Positions 1 to 9,700 of a stretch of 64,000 nucleotides of DNA are shown here, one piece after another. The stretch is taken from NCBI GenBank assembly GCA_964422725.1, contig CAYRCC010000003.1, forward strand, positions 1 through 64,000. Reading direction: 5' to 3'. The notes beneath the pieces were generated by a model, which was given only the letters and a program-made list of their open reading frames with translations, searched no databases and was not told the DNA's origin. Position numbers and translations under genes: made by a program. The DNA is from CAKSNH01 sp964422725 (GTDB taxonomy: Bacteria; Bacillota; Clostridia; UBA1381). Position 1 is the first letter of the stretch, and the number at the start of each line of letters is the position of its first letter.

Positions 1-1110
1 GCTACATATTTTTTTCATTTCCGTTATTGTTTTTTTAAAAGTACAGAAAGATTTAAGAACTTGAAAGATGATACAATTTAATGATATAAGAGGGTGCAAA
101 AATACCCTGTTTATTGCATTTTTGTACTTTTGAAAACTTATGATTTTTTTTATTATGACAATTTGTGCTTCTATAATTTTGATTTAAAGTGTTTTTGCGC
201 CCAAAAAGTCCAAGTTCAATCGAAATAATTAAAAGGTTTAAGCTTATTAAATGTTAGTTTTGCAAATAATTAAAAGATAGTATATCAATTTTTATTATTG
301 CTGGGATTTTTTTGTTTTTTCTTTAATAATTCTAAAAATAAATAATGGTTAACAATCTTTGTAAGTGAAAAAAATAACGACTTACAGCGAAGAAAAACAC
401 TCTAACCAACAAAAAAATATTAAAAAATGTGTGATTATTTTATATGGTGTTGTAAAATGTTAAAATGTTGAATTTTATAGTATAATAAATTTATATGAGT
501 TATGAAGCGAATTTTTTGTGCAGTTATTTTAATAAATTATATAGTGTTCCGAATCGCATCAAGCACAAGTACTTTCACATATGCGGTCTTTTCACTAATG
601 TCAAATTTTACACTTCCGATGTAATTGTTATCCGTCACGCTGATTAGCTTTATTTCCGCAATAGCACCACCGGCGTTGAAACCAAATTTATACTGTAGCT
701 TGAGTTTACTTGAAAACTGTGCGGAAATTAACGGAAACAATATTCCGCAAAAACTCAAGGACGTACTGTTACCGTTGAAAGGGACAGAAAAATGAGCGTA
801 GCACAGAATTACAGGGACATAAAAAACGTTGAGTGAAAATGCACAAAAGGCTTGTGGGCTGTTTATGGCGTAATGTGAGAAGAGCGGACTTAATATGTTG
901 ATAAGCGAAACGTACCACTCACAGGAAGGGCAGAATTAGCGGATTTTTTTGAAAAATGCGGCAAAATTACCAAGGAAACCGAGTTTAATTTGTGTACTGA
1001 ATGAACGATAATTCTTTTTGTTGTAATTGGCTTTGCCTTATAGAATTTTTAGAGTGATATATGTTAATAGATTAATACAAATTTATTCTTAAGTGTTAAA
1101 ATATACAGCG
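1..1110. other. AT-rich region without an intact gene
   Basis: I see no intact gene in this stretch. The first 530 bases are very AT-rich with stop codons in every frame. Around 540-1000 there are short open stretches on both strands that look like decayed coding sequence. An AAAAGTACA / TGTACTTTT inverted repeat lies at about 37-135 and a GGGT...ACCC hairpin near 92-107. Neither fits a structure I recognise. The region is best read as degenerated flank of the recombinase gene. Confidence 0.5.
537..758 (-). pseudogene. possible remnant of a secreted-protein C-terminal module
   Basis: This short minus-strand reading frame ends in YVKVLVLDAIRNTI. That resembles, loosely, the C-terminal module of several secreted proteins in this window, for example YKIFLWDSLESMKPL in the protein ending at 36979. 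The conserved Trp is lost here and there is no clear ribosome binding site or signal peptide. It may be a decayed C-terminal fragment of such a protein. The match is short and chance similarity is possible. Confidence 0.25.
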
Positions 1111-1125
1111 AAAGGGGTTATTAAT

Positions 1126-1965
1126 ATGAAAACCATAACAAATGATAAAATAAATGAATTTAAGCTGTATTTATTAGATGAAGAACGTTCCTGCGCTACC
1201 ATTGAAAAATATATTCGTGATATACGTTTCTTTTCCGTATATGTTGGTGATGCAGAGATTTCAAAGAGCTTGGTTTTACAATATAAGCAGAAATTGTGTG
1301 AACAGTATGCACCGGCAAGCGTAAATTCAATTATATCATCTTTAAATAGTTTCTTTACATATAATGAATGGTATGACTTGAAACTGAAAGCATTGAAAAT
1401 ACAAAAACCGATATTTGCCGATAAATCAAGGGAACTTACAAAAGCAGAATATGAACGATTGCTAAATGTCGCAAAACAAAAGAAAAGTCAAAAACTGTAT
1501 TATCTGATGCAGACTATATGTTCAACGGGGATAAGAGTTTCCGAACTGAAATTTATAACAGTGGAGACACTTAAAAACAAGCAGGTTACTATAAACTGTA
1601 AAGGTAAGCTGAGAATGATTTTCTTACCAAAACAATTATGCAAAATATTAAAAAACTATGTGAAAGAAAACAATATACAAAGTGGAGCGATATTTGTAAG
1701 TAAGAATGGAAGACCTCTTGACCGCAGTAACATATGGGTGGCAATGAAAAAACTTTGCAAAAGTGCGGGAGTATCTAAAGACAAAGTGTTTCCGCATAAT
1801 TTGCGTCACCTATTTGCACGCACGTACTATTCGATTCAGAAAGATGTGGTAAGGCTTGCAGATATACTCGGACATTCAAGCATAAATACAACAAGAATTT
1901 ACACGATAGAAACAGGTGAAATTCATAGAAGGCAGATAGAAAAACTGGGGTTTTTACGATGCTGA
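1126..1965 (+). CDS. tyrosine recombinase / integrase, probable DNA invertase of the adjacent switch
   Basis: The 279-residue protein is a phage-integrase-family tyrosine recombinase that breaks and rejoins DNA through a covalent tyrosine intermediate. The N-terminal part (about residues 5-90) fits a SAM-like core-binding domain. The catalytic domain carries the expected pattern: Arg in STGIRVSEL, Lys in GKLRMIF, H-x-x-R in HNLRH, a second His in LGHSS and the nucleophile Tyr in TTRIYT. The ATG at 1126 is chosen because AAAGGGG lies 8 bases upstream; an in-frame GTG at 1093 has no such site. The gene ends 5 bases before a near-palindromic repeat that is repeated inverted at 2208-2231. This makes it a likely invertase for that segment rather than a prophage integrase; no phage genes are nearby. 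Confidence 0.9.
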   Translation: MKTITNDKINEFKLYLLDEERSCATIEKYIRDIRFFSVYVGDAEISKSLVLQYKQKLCEQYAPASVNSIISSLNSFFTYNEWYDLKLKALKIQKPIFADKSRELTKAEYERLLNVAKQKKSQKLYYLMQTICSTGIRVSELKFITVETLKNKQVTINCKGKLRMIFLPKQLCKILKNYVKENNIQSGAIFVSKNGRPLDRSNIWVAMKKLCKSAGVSKDKVFPHNLRHLFARTYYSIQKDVVRLADILGHSSINTTRIYTIETGEIHRRQIEKLGFLRC

Positions 1966-1970
1966 CAATA

Positions 1971-1994
1971 ACAACATAATTCATATTATGTTGT
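1971..1994 (+). repeat. left inverted repeat of putative invertible segment
   Basis: The 24-bp element has arms ACAACATAAT and ATTATGTTGT around the asymmetric centre TCAT. It is the exact reverse complement of the element at 2208-2231, whose centre is ATGA. The match extends two bases further inward (AA at 1995-1996, TT at 2206-2207). Palindromic arms around a short asymmetric core are the expected form of a tyrosine-recombinase crossover site. Opposite orientation of two such sites gives inversion rather than deletion. Confidence 0.85.
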
Positions 1995-2030
1995 AAGAAA
2001 ATAAGAAAAAATAACCTATAATCTGATAAA

Positions 2031-2059
2031 ATTATATCATTATAACGCTGTTTTGTCAA
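2031..2059 (-). promoter_or_regulatory. perfect sigma-A promoter inside invertible segment
   Basis: On the minus strand, TTGACA (2059-2054) and TATAAT (2036-2031) are separated by 17 bp, an exact match to the vegetative consensus. Transcription would start near 2024, cross the left repeat and run antisense into the recombinase gene. Confidence 0.85.
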
Positions 2060-2116
2060 GTAAATGTAAATTTTGAAAGTGATTTTTAATTTTTTTATTT
2101 AATATGTATAACAAAC

Positions 2117-2149
2117 AGACCAATGTATATTGCAAAATGTCATTGGTCT
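2117..2149 (+). terminator. hairpin inside invertible segment, possible terminator
   Basis: AGACCAATG (2117-2125) pairs perfectly with CATTGGTCT (2141-2149), followed by the moderately T-rich TTAATTACGTTATTT. In the present orientation it could stop readthrough from the recombinase gene before it reaches the right-hand genes. It lies upstream of the switch promoter and would invert with it. Confidence 0.45.
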
Positions 2150-2207
2150 TAATTACGTTATTTCAAAAGTCATACAAGCACTATGAAATATACATTTTTA
2201 TATTTTT

Positions 2208-2231
2208 ACAACATAATATGAATTATGTTGT
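2208..2231 (-). repeat. right inverted repeat of putative invertible segment
   Basis: The element has arms ACAACATAAT and ATTATGTTGT with centre ATGA. It is the exact reverse complement of the left element at 1971-1994 and is the second predicted crossover site. Confidence 0.85.
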
Positions 2232-2441
2232 AAAAACGAAAGACAATATTTTTTGAAATTGTAGCAGAAATTGCATTTCTATTTGCTAAAAAGATAGACA
2301 CATCTTCAAGTATGTAAAATTTAATGGAAGATTAAAGCTTATACTAAAACTTTGAAGTGAAACCTATCGTCTTAGATATGATAGACATATGCGTTATGTT
2401 ATAAAATGCTGAAATTATATTAATATATGAGGTGATAATTT

Positions 2442-3041
2442 GTGTTTTGTTTGAAATGCGGAAATGAATGTGCAGAGGGTTCAATATTTTGTAATAATTG
2501 CGGAGAAAAAATAGTAATGGAAAACGATAAAAAATGCAAATGCTGTATTTGCAGAAGTAATGAAATACGTGATAATTCTCCGATTTTATTTGTGGGTGAA
2601 GATGGTGATTATAAAGAATTATGCGATAATTGTGCTTTGAAAATGGAATCTTTTGAAAAAAATGATTTTAAAGCACGCTCCTATTTTGAAAATATATTAC
2701 CTAATATAATTGATAAAGATGTAAAAATATATATTGAGCAACTTTTAAGTGATAGTGATGAACAGGATGTTTCGGGAAATGTACGAAAAATGAATACGGC
2801 AGAAACGGGCAATTCAAAAAGTATATGGATTGTCGGGTTGAAATTTATTGCTTGGCTTGTATTTTTTGCGATAATCATTTTAGGAATCGTTGTTGCAATC
2901 AATGCAGATGAGGAAGTTGGTTTTTTGTTTTTCTTGGCATCTGTACCTATAGCATTTTTTACTGTGGCAGGAATAATGATTTATTTAGATGTTGCTGCGG
3001 ATATTAGAGAAATAAAGAATGAATTGTTGAGCAGAAAGTAA
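2442..3041 (+). CDS. zinc-ribbon membrane protein, function unknown
   Basis: The 199-residue protein begins with a zinc-ribbon module, CLKCG...CNNCG (residues 3-21). A second Cys-rich unit follows (CKCCICRS...CDNC, about residues 33-65), then a polar linker. Two hydrophobic helices (about 128-152 and 160-182) and a basic C-terminus complete it. Such zinc-ribbon plus membrane proteins are common in Firmicutes and mostly uncharacterised. It starts at GTG 2442, with GAGGTGA at 2429-2435 giving a 6-base spacing. It is the first gene to the right of the putative invertible promoter and would be the first one switched on by inversion. I saw no strong promoter of its own between 2232 and 2441. Confidence 0.7.
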   Translation: MFCLKCGNECAEGSIFCNNCGEKIVMENDKKCKCCICRSNEIRDNSPILFVGEDGDYKELCDNCALKMESFEKNDFKARSYFENILPNIIDKDVKIYIEQLLSDSDEQDVSGNVRKMNTAETGNSKSIWIVGLKFIAWLVFFAIIILGIVVAINADEEVGFLFFLASVPIAFFTVAGIMIYLDVAADIREIKNELLSRK

Positions 3042-3052
3042 AATATATAAAT

Positions 3053-3368
3053 TTCAAAAATAAGTTAAAAGCAGAAAGTTGGCAAAAGGTTTTAGACGAG
3101 GCTAACAGTTATTACAATTCAACAACCGGAACTTTAGGATTAGTATATAGAGGGATATAAAAAGGTTTCAAACACGACAGAGTTTGTTCAAACTCAAATG
3201 AATAAATTGACAGAGAAATATGGAGAGAATTCAAGTATGTGGTATACAGATGGATTTAGATATGATTGGTATAATCCTAATCCGTATGATGGAGAAACGA
3301 TTGATAGACTTGTATATGATATAGAAAAAGCTATTGTGGATAAGTATTTTACGGACCGTAAAAATTAA
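3053..3368 (+). pseudogene. frameshifted remnant of an unidentified gene
   Basis: One frame reads KLKAESWQKVLDEANSYYNSTTG and stops at 3158-3160. A second frame then reads on from about 3153 through TEFVQTQMNKLTEKYGENSS and WYNPNPYDGETIDRLVYDIEKA to a stop at 3366-3368. Both parts have normal codon use for the region and read naturally across a single frameshift. There is no start codon or ribosome binding site for the first part. I do not recognise the family. It is probably the 3' end of a decayed gene lying between the zinc-ribbon gene and the muramidase gene. Confidence 0.45.
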
Positions 3369-3440
3369 AGTGGTTATGCAATAAAAAACAATCTGTTTTG
3401 TAATAAAAGAATTACTATAATTACAAGGAGTAAAACGATT

Positions 3441-6400
3441 ATGAAAAAAAGTATTTGTTATGTTTTAATGTTGGTATTTTTAGTTAATCAATTGTTTTTT
3501 GTCAGTTCTGTGTTTGCACAATCAGAACCGGTATCACCTGAAACTGATTTTAAGGAAAACAGCTGGCGATATCAAGACGGTAAACGTATAGAGACAGAGA
3601 TTGATTCTATGCAAGATGAAGATGATAATCCGATTATGCTTTTTAGTGTTCCGAATAAGCAAGGGATAGACGTAAGTAAGCATAATGGCACCATTGATTG
3701 GGCAACGGTAAAGAACAACGTGGATTTTGCAATTATACGATGCGGTTACGGACAAAATTACACTAATCAGGATGATGCTCAGTGGTACAACAATATACAA
3801 GGCTGTATAAGTAACGGAATACCATGCGGTGTGTACTTGTATTCTTATGCCACAAGTACAGCGGCGGCAAAAAGCGAAGCTGAACATGTTTTAAGGCTTG
3901 TAAAGGGTTATAATTTTCAATTACCTATTTATTATGATATGGAAGATTCTAAAACACAGGGAACTTGTTCCAACGCACAATTGGGTGCGATAGCACAGAC
4001 CTTCTGTGACACTATTACTAACGCAGGATACAATGTGGGTATTTATGCAAATAAATACTGGTGGACAAGCAAGCTTACGGATTCCGCATTTAATAATCCT
4101 AACTGGAGTAAATGGGTTGCTCAGTATAATTCATCGTGTACATACAGTGGAAGTTATGATATGTGGCAATATACCAGTTCGGGGAGAGTTAGTGGTATAA
4201 GCGGAAATGTAGACAGAAATTATTGGTACGGCAGTAGTGATTGGGACAATAATACAGTAACGGAGCCAATTACAATTTCAAATGTCAGATATGAAAATTT
4301 TGATGATACAGGATTCAATATACTGTGTGATGTAACCGGTGCAAACAGAGTATTATTCCCTACTTGGACGACGGGAAATCAATCAGATATTATCTGGGAA
4401 GAGTGTGAATTTGATGGTACAACGGCTAACTGCCGAATAAATGCTTCTGATTACGGAAACAAAAAAGGATTATATATGACGCACATTTATGCGTATAATT
4501 CAAAAAATGAAGCACATTTTATTCAATCAGGTGATGCATATTGGCCGGACAATCAAAATCCGCAGATTTCTAATGTTGAGATTAGTAATATAGACCATAC
4601 AGGTTATACCATAATATGCAACATATCAGATGATAACAGAATATCAAGGATAAGCGGTGCTACCTGGAATGATGAAATAGGAAGAGAAGCGCCATATGGA
4701 GATAATCCCGAAGGCAAGACTGAATGGTATGATGGTGTTATAAATGGAAACACTGCTACAATACGAGTGAATTCATCAGACTATGGTGATAGAATAGGTG
4801 ATTATACAACACATATCTGGATGTGGGATATTGCAGGCAAATCGACAAGTGTGAGCGTACACGCAACTTTGCCGGGAACTGATGCTGTGCCAAAGAAGAC
4901 AATTGTGAAAGGAAATAAAATATATTCAATATTTGATGTGCCGTTGTCATGGTCGAAGGCAGATGAATTGGCTAAAAATAGAGGCGGATATTTGATGGAG
5001 GTTAATTCGTCAGATGAACAGAAAATAGTAATTGAATTGCTTGAATATGGTTCAAAGCCGCAGTATTGGATTGGTGGAACCGATAAGGATAGTGAGGGTA
5101 CTTGGAAATGGGTAAACGGTAATGACATAAGTTATTCTAACTGGGCATCGGGTGAGCCTAATAACACAAACAATACAGAACACTATATGGGTGTGTACAG
5201 TAATGGTATATGGAATGATTTTCAAGATGAACACAGTGATGTAGGATATATCACAGAAACTGAAATCAGCGGTGCTCCTACTGAATATATTGATAATAAT
5301 GGACATTATTATTATCTTTATGATGATGAGGTGGACTGGCATAGTGCAAAAGCATTCTGTGAAGCAATGGGCGGACATCTTGTTACAATGAATGACAGTA
5401 AGGAGCAAGCATTTGTACAAAGCTTGGCAAGTAGAGGAAACAGCGAATTTACCTCATATTATATAGGTGCATCAAGTTATAAAGATGGTAAGTGGAGTTG
5501 GGTAACTGATGAAGAATTCAATTACTCGAATTGGAATAGCGGCGAACCTAGTAATACCAATAATAATGAATATTATGCTGAAATGCTTAAAACAGGCAAA
5601 TGGAATGACAGAGCAAGCTATAATGACGGAGAGAAGAATGGTTTTATTCTGGAAATAGAAACGGACGAAGCATATGCAGCAAAGGTTGAATACAATGGAA
5701 ATACATATTTAAGAATAGATAAGAGCTTGTCCTGGGAAGATTCAAAGGCATACTGTGAAGCAATAGGCGGACATCTTGCTACAATTGTAGATGAAGAAGA
5801 GCAAGAGGCTATTGAAGATTTGTTTGTGAGAGGTCTTGACACACTCAGAAACGCATACTCAATCGGTGCGACAGACGCAGATGATGAGGGTGTATGGACT
5901 TGGGTAACTGATGAAGATTTCGATTATGACAATTGGAATGTAGGCGAGCCTAATAACGGTGATGGTGTAGGTGAGCAGAATTACTTGTCAATATATACTA
6001 CGGGTAGTCAATTCGGATTATGGAATGATAATTGGAATTTTAATAAAAATCCATATGATATAGGGTTTATCTGTGAGATTGAAAGCGAAGAGGAAGAACC
6101 GGAAATAACTCCGACACCAACTCCGGGACCGGATATAAACGAAAATCTGAGTACGGTAACAGTAGGAAGAGTTGATTCGAAAGTTGGAGAGGAAGTTGTT
6201 ATCCCTGTAATTATTTCGGACAATAAAGGCATCTGTGAAAGTAAGTTTGTTCTAGACTATGACAATGCAATATTAGCACCTGTAAGTGTAGAAGTTGGTG
6301 AGGTGTTTATCAGTGGAAGTATACATACAGATATTGAAAATATATCTGATGATAAAAATACATTCACTGTTACGTGGGAAAATAATAGTATTGCAGATAA

Positions 6401-6779
6401 TGTTGAAAATGGAATTATCTTCAATGTGAAATTTAAAGTTTCGGAAGATGCACAGGAAGGTGAAACATCGGTTTCTTTGAATAAAGAACAGATTGAAATA
6501 ATAAATGCTGCCGGTGAAGATATAAGTATTAACGCTATATCAGGCGGAGTCAATATAAAAGGCTTGGAAATTACATATGGAGATGTGAACTGTGACGGAA
6601 GAGTTAACATCATAGATATAGTACTGCTTAGAAAGTATAATGCAAATATCCCTGTTGAAATAACAGAAACAGGATTACTTGCAGCAGACGTAAACTGTGA
6701 TGGAGAAATAAGCAATAAGGATATACTGCTTATGAGAAAGTATGTGGCAAAATGGAAAGGAATTGTGTTGGGAAAATAA
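3441..6779 (+). CDS. secreted GH25 muramidase with C-type lectin, cohesin and dockerin domains
   Basis: The 1112-residue exported protein should cleave the glycan strand of peptidoglycan. A signal peptide covers about residues 1-27. A GH25 lysozyme domain (about 75-262) has the catalytic Asp77 (GIDVSKHNG) and Glu168 (YYDMED). Two GBS_Bsp-like repeats span about 280-480. Three C-type lectin domains follow (about 485-612, 614-745, 748-890), with the Ca/sugar-site motifs GEPNN and WND. The second has GEPSN instead of GEPNN. After a short PTPTP linker come a cohesin-like domain (about 901-1043) and a type-I-like dockerin (1046-1112) with two DVNCDG calcium loops. AAGGAG precedes ATG 3441. The next gene starts 16 bases after the stop, so the two are probably cotranscribed. 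Carrying both cohesin and dockerin could let the protein chain with its neighbours on the cell surface; that is inference. Confidence 0.85.
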   Translation: MKKSICYVLMLVFLVNQLFFVSSVFAQSEPVSPETDFKENSWRYQDGKRIETEIDSMQDEDDNPIMLFSVPNKQGIDVSKHNGTIDWATVKNNVDFAIIRCGYGQNYTNQDDAQWYNNIQGCISNGIPCGVYLYSYATSTAAAKSEAEHVLRLVKGYNFQLPIYYDMEDSKTQGTCSNAQLGAIAQTFCDTITNAGYNVGIYANKYWWTSKLTDSAFNNPNWSKWVAQYNSSCTYSGSYDMWQYTSSGRVSGISGNVDRNYWYGSSDWDNNTVTEPITISNVRYENFDDTGFNILCDVTGANRVLFPTWTTGNQSDIIWEECEFDGTTANCRINASDYGNKKGLYMTHIYAYNSKNEAHFIQSGDAYWPDNQNPQISNVEISNIDHTGYTIICNISDDNRISRISGATWNDEIGREAPYGDNPEGKTEWYDGVINGNTATIRVNSSDYGDRIGDYTTHIWMWDIAGKSTSVSVHATLPGTDAVPKKTIVKGNKIYSIFDVPLSWSKADELAKNRGGYLMEVNSSDEQKIVIELLEYGSKPQYWIGGTDKDSEGTWKWVNGNDISYSNWASGEPNNTNNTEHYMGVYSNGIWNDFQDEHSDVGYITETEISGAPTEYIDNNGHYYYLYDDEVDWHSAKAFCEAMGGHLVTMNDSKEQAFVQSLASRGNSEFTSYYIGASSYKDGKWSWVTDEEFNYSNWNSGEPSNTNNNEYYAEMLKTGKWNDRASYNDGEKNGFILEIETDEAYAAKVEYNGNTYLRIDKSLSWEDSKAYCEAIGGHLATIVDEEEQEAIEDLFVRGLDTLRNAYSIGATDADDEGVWTWVTDEDFDYDNWNVGEPNNGDGVGEQNYLSIYTTGSQFGLWNDNWNFNKNPYDIGFICEIESEEEEPEITPTPTPGPDINENLSTVTVGRVDSKVGEEVVIPVIISDNKGICESKFVLDYDNAILAPVSVEVGEVFISGSIHTDIENISDDKNTFTVTWENNSIADNVENGIIFNVKFKVSEDAQEGETSVSLNKEQIEIINAAGEDISINAISGGVNIKGLEITYGDVNCDGRVNIIDIVLLRKYNANIPVEITETGLLAADVNCDGEISNKDILLMRKYVAKWKGIVLGK

Positions 6780-6795
6780 AGGGGGCTGAAATGAT

Positions 6796-9700
6796 ATGAA
6801 AAAAATATGTGTAATAGCGTGTATAATATCACTGTTATGTAGTATGTGTAATGTATCGGTTATGGCGGATTATATTCCGGAATTGATTATTGATGTAGAA
6901 GGATTTGCAGAAGCGGGAGCTGATGAGGGTGAAATAAGTTTGATGAGTGCAAGTACTGTACAAACCTATTCAAAAGCCTCTCAAGGGAATACATATCTGT
7001 CAAACAATTTTCAGGTGAAGGAATTTGCTTGTAAAGATGGTAGTGATACTGTATATATAGATAGTGAATTGGTTGTTATATTGCAGAATATCCGAGATCA
7101 TTTTGGTAAATCGGTTACTATAAATTCGGGTTATAGAACGCCTTCTTGGAATGCAAAACAAGGAGGAGCTGCAAATTCATACCATGTAAAAGGTATGGCG
7201 GCAGATATAAAAGTATCGGGAGTTTCTCCGGCTACAGTAGCTAAATATGCAGAGGATATAGGTGTTAGGGGGATAGGATTATATGGTTCGTTTGTCCATG
7301 TTGATACACGTCCTTCTAAATTTTATTGGTATTCAAGTTCTGTTTCTCATAGAAGTACGTTTGGTGGTAATTTCAATTCAAAACCATATGATAGCAGTAT
7401 AGTTCCTACTCCTTCGTCTAATGATCCGCAGGGATGGGTGGATTTGGTAGAAGGTGGAATAGGAACAGTGCGGGTTGCCGGATGGGCATTTGATTATGAT
7501 GCACCTAATGACCCGATAGCTATTCATGTATACGTAGATGGAAAATGCTATATTCCCGGCGGAGCGGATGTGTATAGGCCTGATGTGGCAAGTGAGTATG
7601 GAGTAGGTTCGTATCATGGATTTGATTTTACCTTCAATGTTGACAGCGTAGGTTCGCATACTGTAGATGTTTACGCAATTAATAATGTTTCCGGACAGCA
7701 TAATCCTAAAATAGGAACGAAAGGTGTTGTTATTCAAAAGAAAGAGCCGGTATCTGATTTTAATGGAAATTTTGAAGACGCAGAAGGTGGATTTGGAACA
7801 TTTTCGGTAGGCGGTTGGGCTTACGATAAATTAAATCCAAACGAGCCATTGGAAATTCATGTATATGTTGGCGGTAAGACCGGAAGTGGTGCCCCGTGCT
7901 ATAATTTAGGGACGGCAAACTTAAAACGTACTGATGTTCATAATACATATGGTGCAGGAGAATATCATGGGTTTGAAACAACAAAAGAAACCGGTAAGCG
8001 TGGAAAACAGACATTATATTTATATGCTGTAAATGCAAGTAAAGGAACAAATGCACTTATTGGCTCAAAAGAAGTAACTATCAGTGAACCGTATGTGACG
8101 TGTTTAGATTGTATAGACTTTGAAAATAATAAATTATATATGCAGGGTTGGGCATTATATCATACATCAAATACTGATATAGAGGTCAGATATCAGATAG
8201 ATGATATGCCGGAAGTGGTTATGAACAGATATAGTAATGATAGAGTTCATCAAACATATCCGCAATATCCGGCCGGAAATGAGAGATTTAACGCAAGTGT
8301 ATATGGTAAAGATTTATCAAATGGTGAACATGAGGTTGTTATAAGAGCATATATTGGTGGAAAGTGTGTTCAGGAATTAGGTAGTAAAACTTTCACTTCA
8401 AATGCAGATCATATTCCGAAAAAAACAATTATAAAAAGCAATCATATCTATTCCATTTTTGATGTTAAGATGGACTGGATTGAAGCCGGTAAACTTGCCG
8501 AAAATAAAGGAGGATATTTAATTACAATTACATCTCAAGAAGAACAAGATATTGTAGACGAGTTGTTGGAATATGGCATGTCAGCACAATATTGGGTAGG
8601 TGCAACTGATGAGAGTGAAGAAGGAGAAGATTCTGAGTGGAGTTGGATGACCGATGAAACATTTGGCTACACGAATTGGCATGCAGGAGAGCCTAATAAC
8701 ACCAACAATAATGAACACTATGCAGGTGTATACAGTAATGGTACATGGAACGATTTCCCGAACAGCTATTCAGATATTGGTTATATAATGGAAACTGAGA
8801 TAACAGGTGTTCCTACGGCGTATATTGAGAATGACGGACATTACTATTATCTATACGATGATGAGGTGGACTGGCACGGAGCGAAGGCATTCTGTGAAGC
8901 AATGGGCGGACATCTTGTTACAATCAATGATAAGAAAGAACAGGCACTGGTTCAGAGTCTTGTGAGTCAGGGAGTATCAGGATTTGATGGATATTATATA
9001 GGTGCTGTGAATAACGGTAGCGATGAAACGTGGAAATGGGTTACAGATGAGAAATTTGACTACACAAATTGGAATTCCGGTGAGCCGAATAATACAAATG
9101 ACATCGAAAGATACGCAGAAATGTTGAAAGCCGGCACATGGAATGACAGAGAAAGTTTTAACAGAGATTCTAAGAATGGCTTTATTTTAGAAATAGAAAC
9201 TGACAAAACCTATACTGCCAAGACGGAGTATGCTGGAAATACATATATGAGAATTGACAAGAGTTTGTCATGGGAAGATGCAAAGGCATACTGCGAGTCA
9301 ATTGGCGGTCACCTTGCTACAATTACTGATGATGAGGAACAAGAAGCTGTTGAAGATTTATTTGTAAGAGGTATTGATACGCTCAGAAGTGCATATTCTC
9401 TTGGTGCAACAGATGCGGATAATGAAGGTGTGTGGACTTGGGTAACGGATGAAGAATTTGATTATGACAACTGGGATGCTGGTGAACCGAATAATGGTAC
9501 AGGCGGCGGAGCACAGAATTACTTATCAATATATACAACAGGCAGTAAATTCGGTTTGTGGAATGACATTCAAAGCTTTAGTTCAAATCCGTATGACAGG
9601 GGTTTTGTCTGTGAGATTGAAAGTGAGGACATAGAACCAACACCGACACCGGATGCTGGAGAGGTTGTAATTCCGAAACCTGATATTTCAACTCCGGAGC

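Larger units (their letters stand above)
1995..2207. promoter_or_regulatory. putative phase-variable invertible promoter segment
   Basis: These 213 bp lie between two exact inverted recombination-site-like repeats, next to a tyrosine recombinase gene. The segment holds a consensus promoter on the minus strand and a 9-bp-stem hairpin. As assembled, the promoter fires left, antisense to the recombinase gene. Inverting the segment about position 2101 would place the -35 at 2143-2148 and the -10 at 2166-2171. The promoter would then read rightward into the gene at 2442 with a leader of about 265 bases. The switch is inferred from sequence only. Confidence 0.8.

Noticed and set aside
1775..2059. 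Minus-strand frame of 94 codons overlapping the recombinase end and the invertible segment
   Set aside because: It crosses the promoter and the left inverted repeat, has no ribosome binding site and no recognisable motif; it is a shadow of the recombinase gene and AT-rich sequence.
1126..2231. Recombinase as part of a prophage or integrative element
   Set aside because: No other phage or conjugation genes, no tRNA attachment site, and the adjacent inverted repeats explain the gene better as an invertase.
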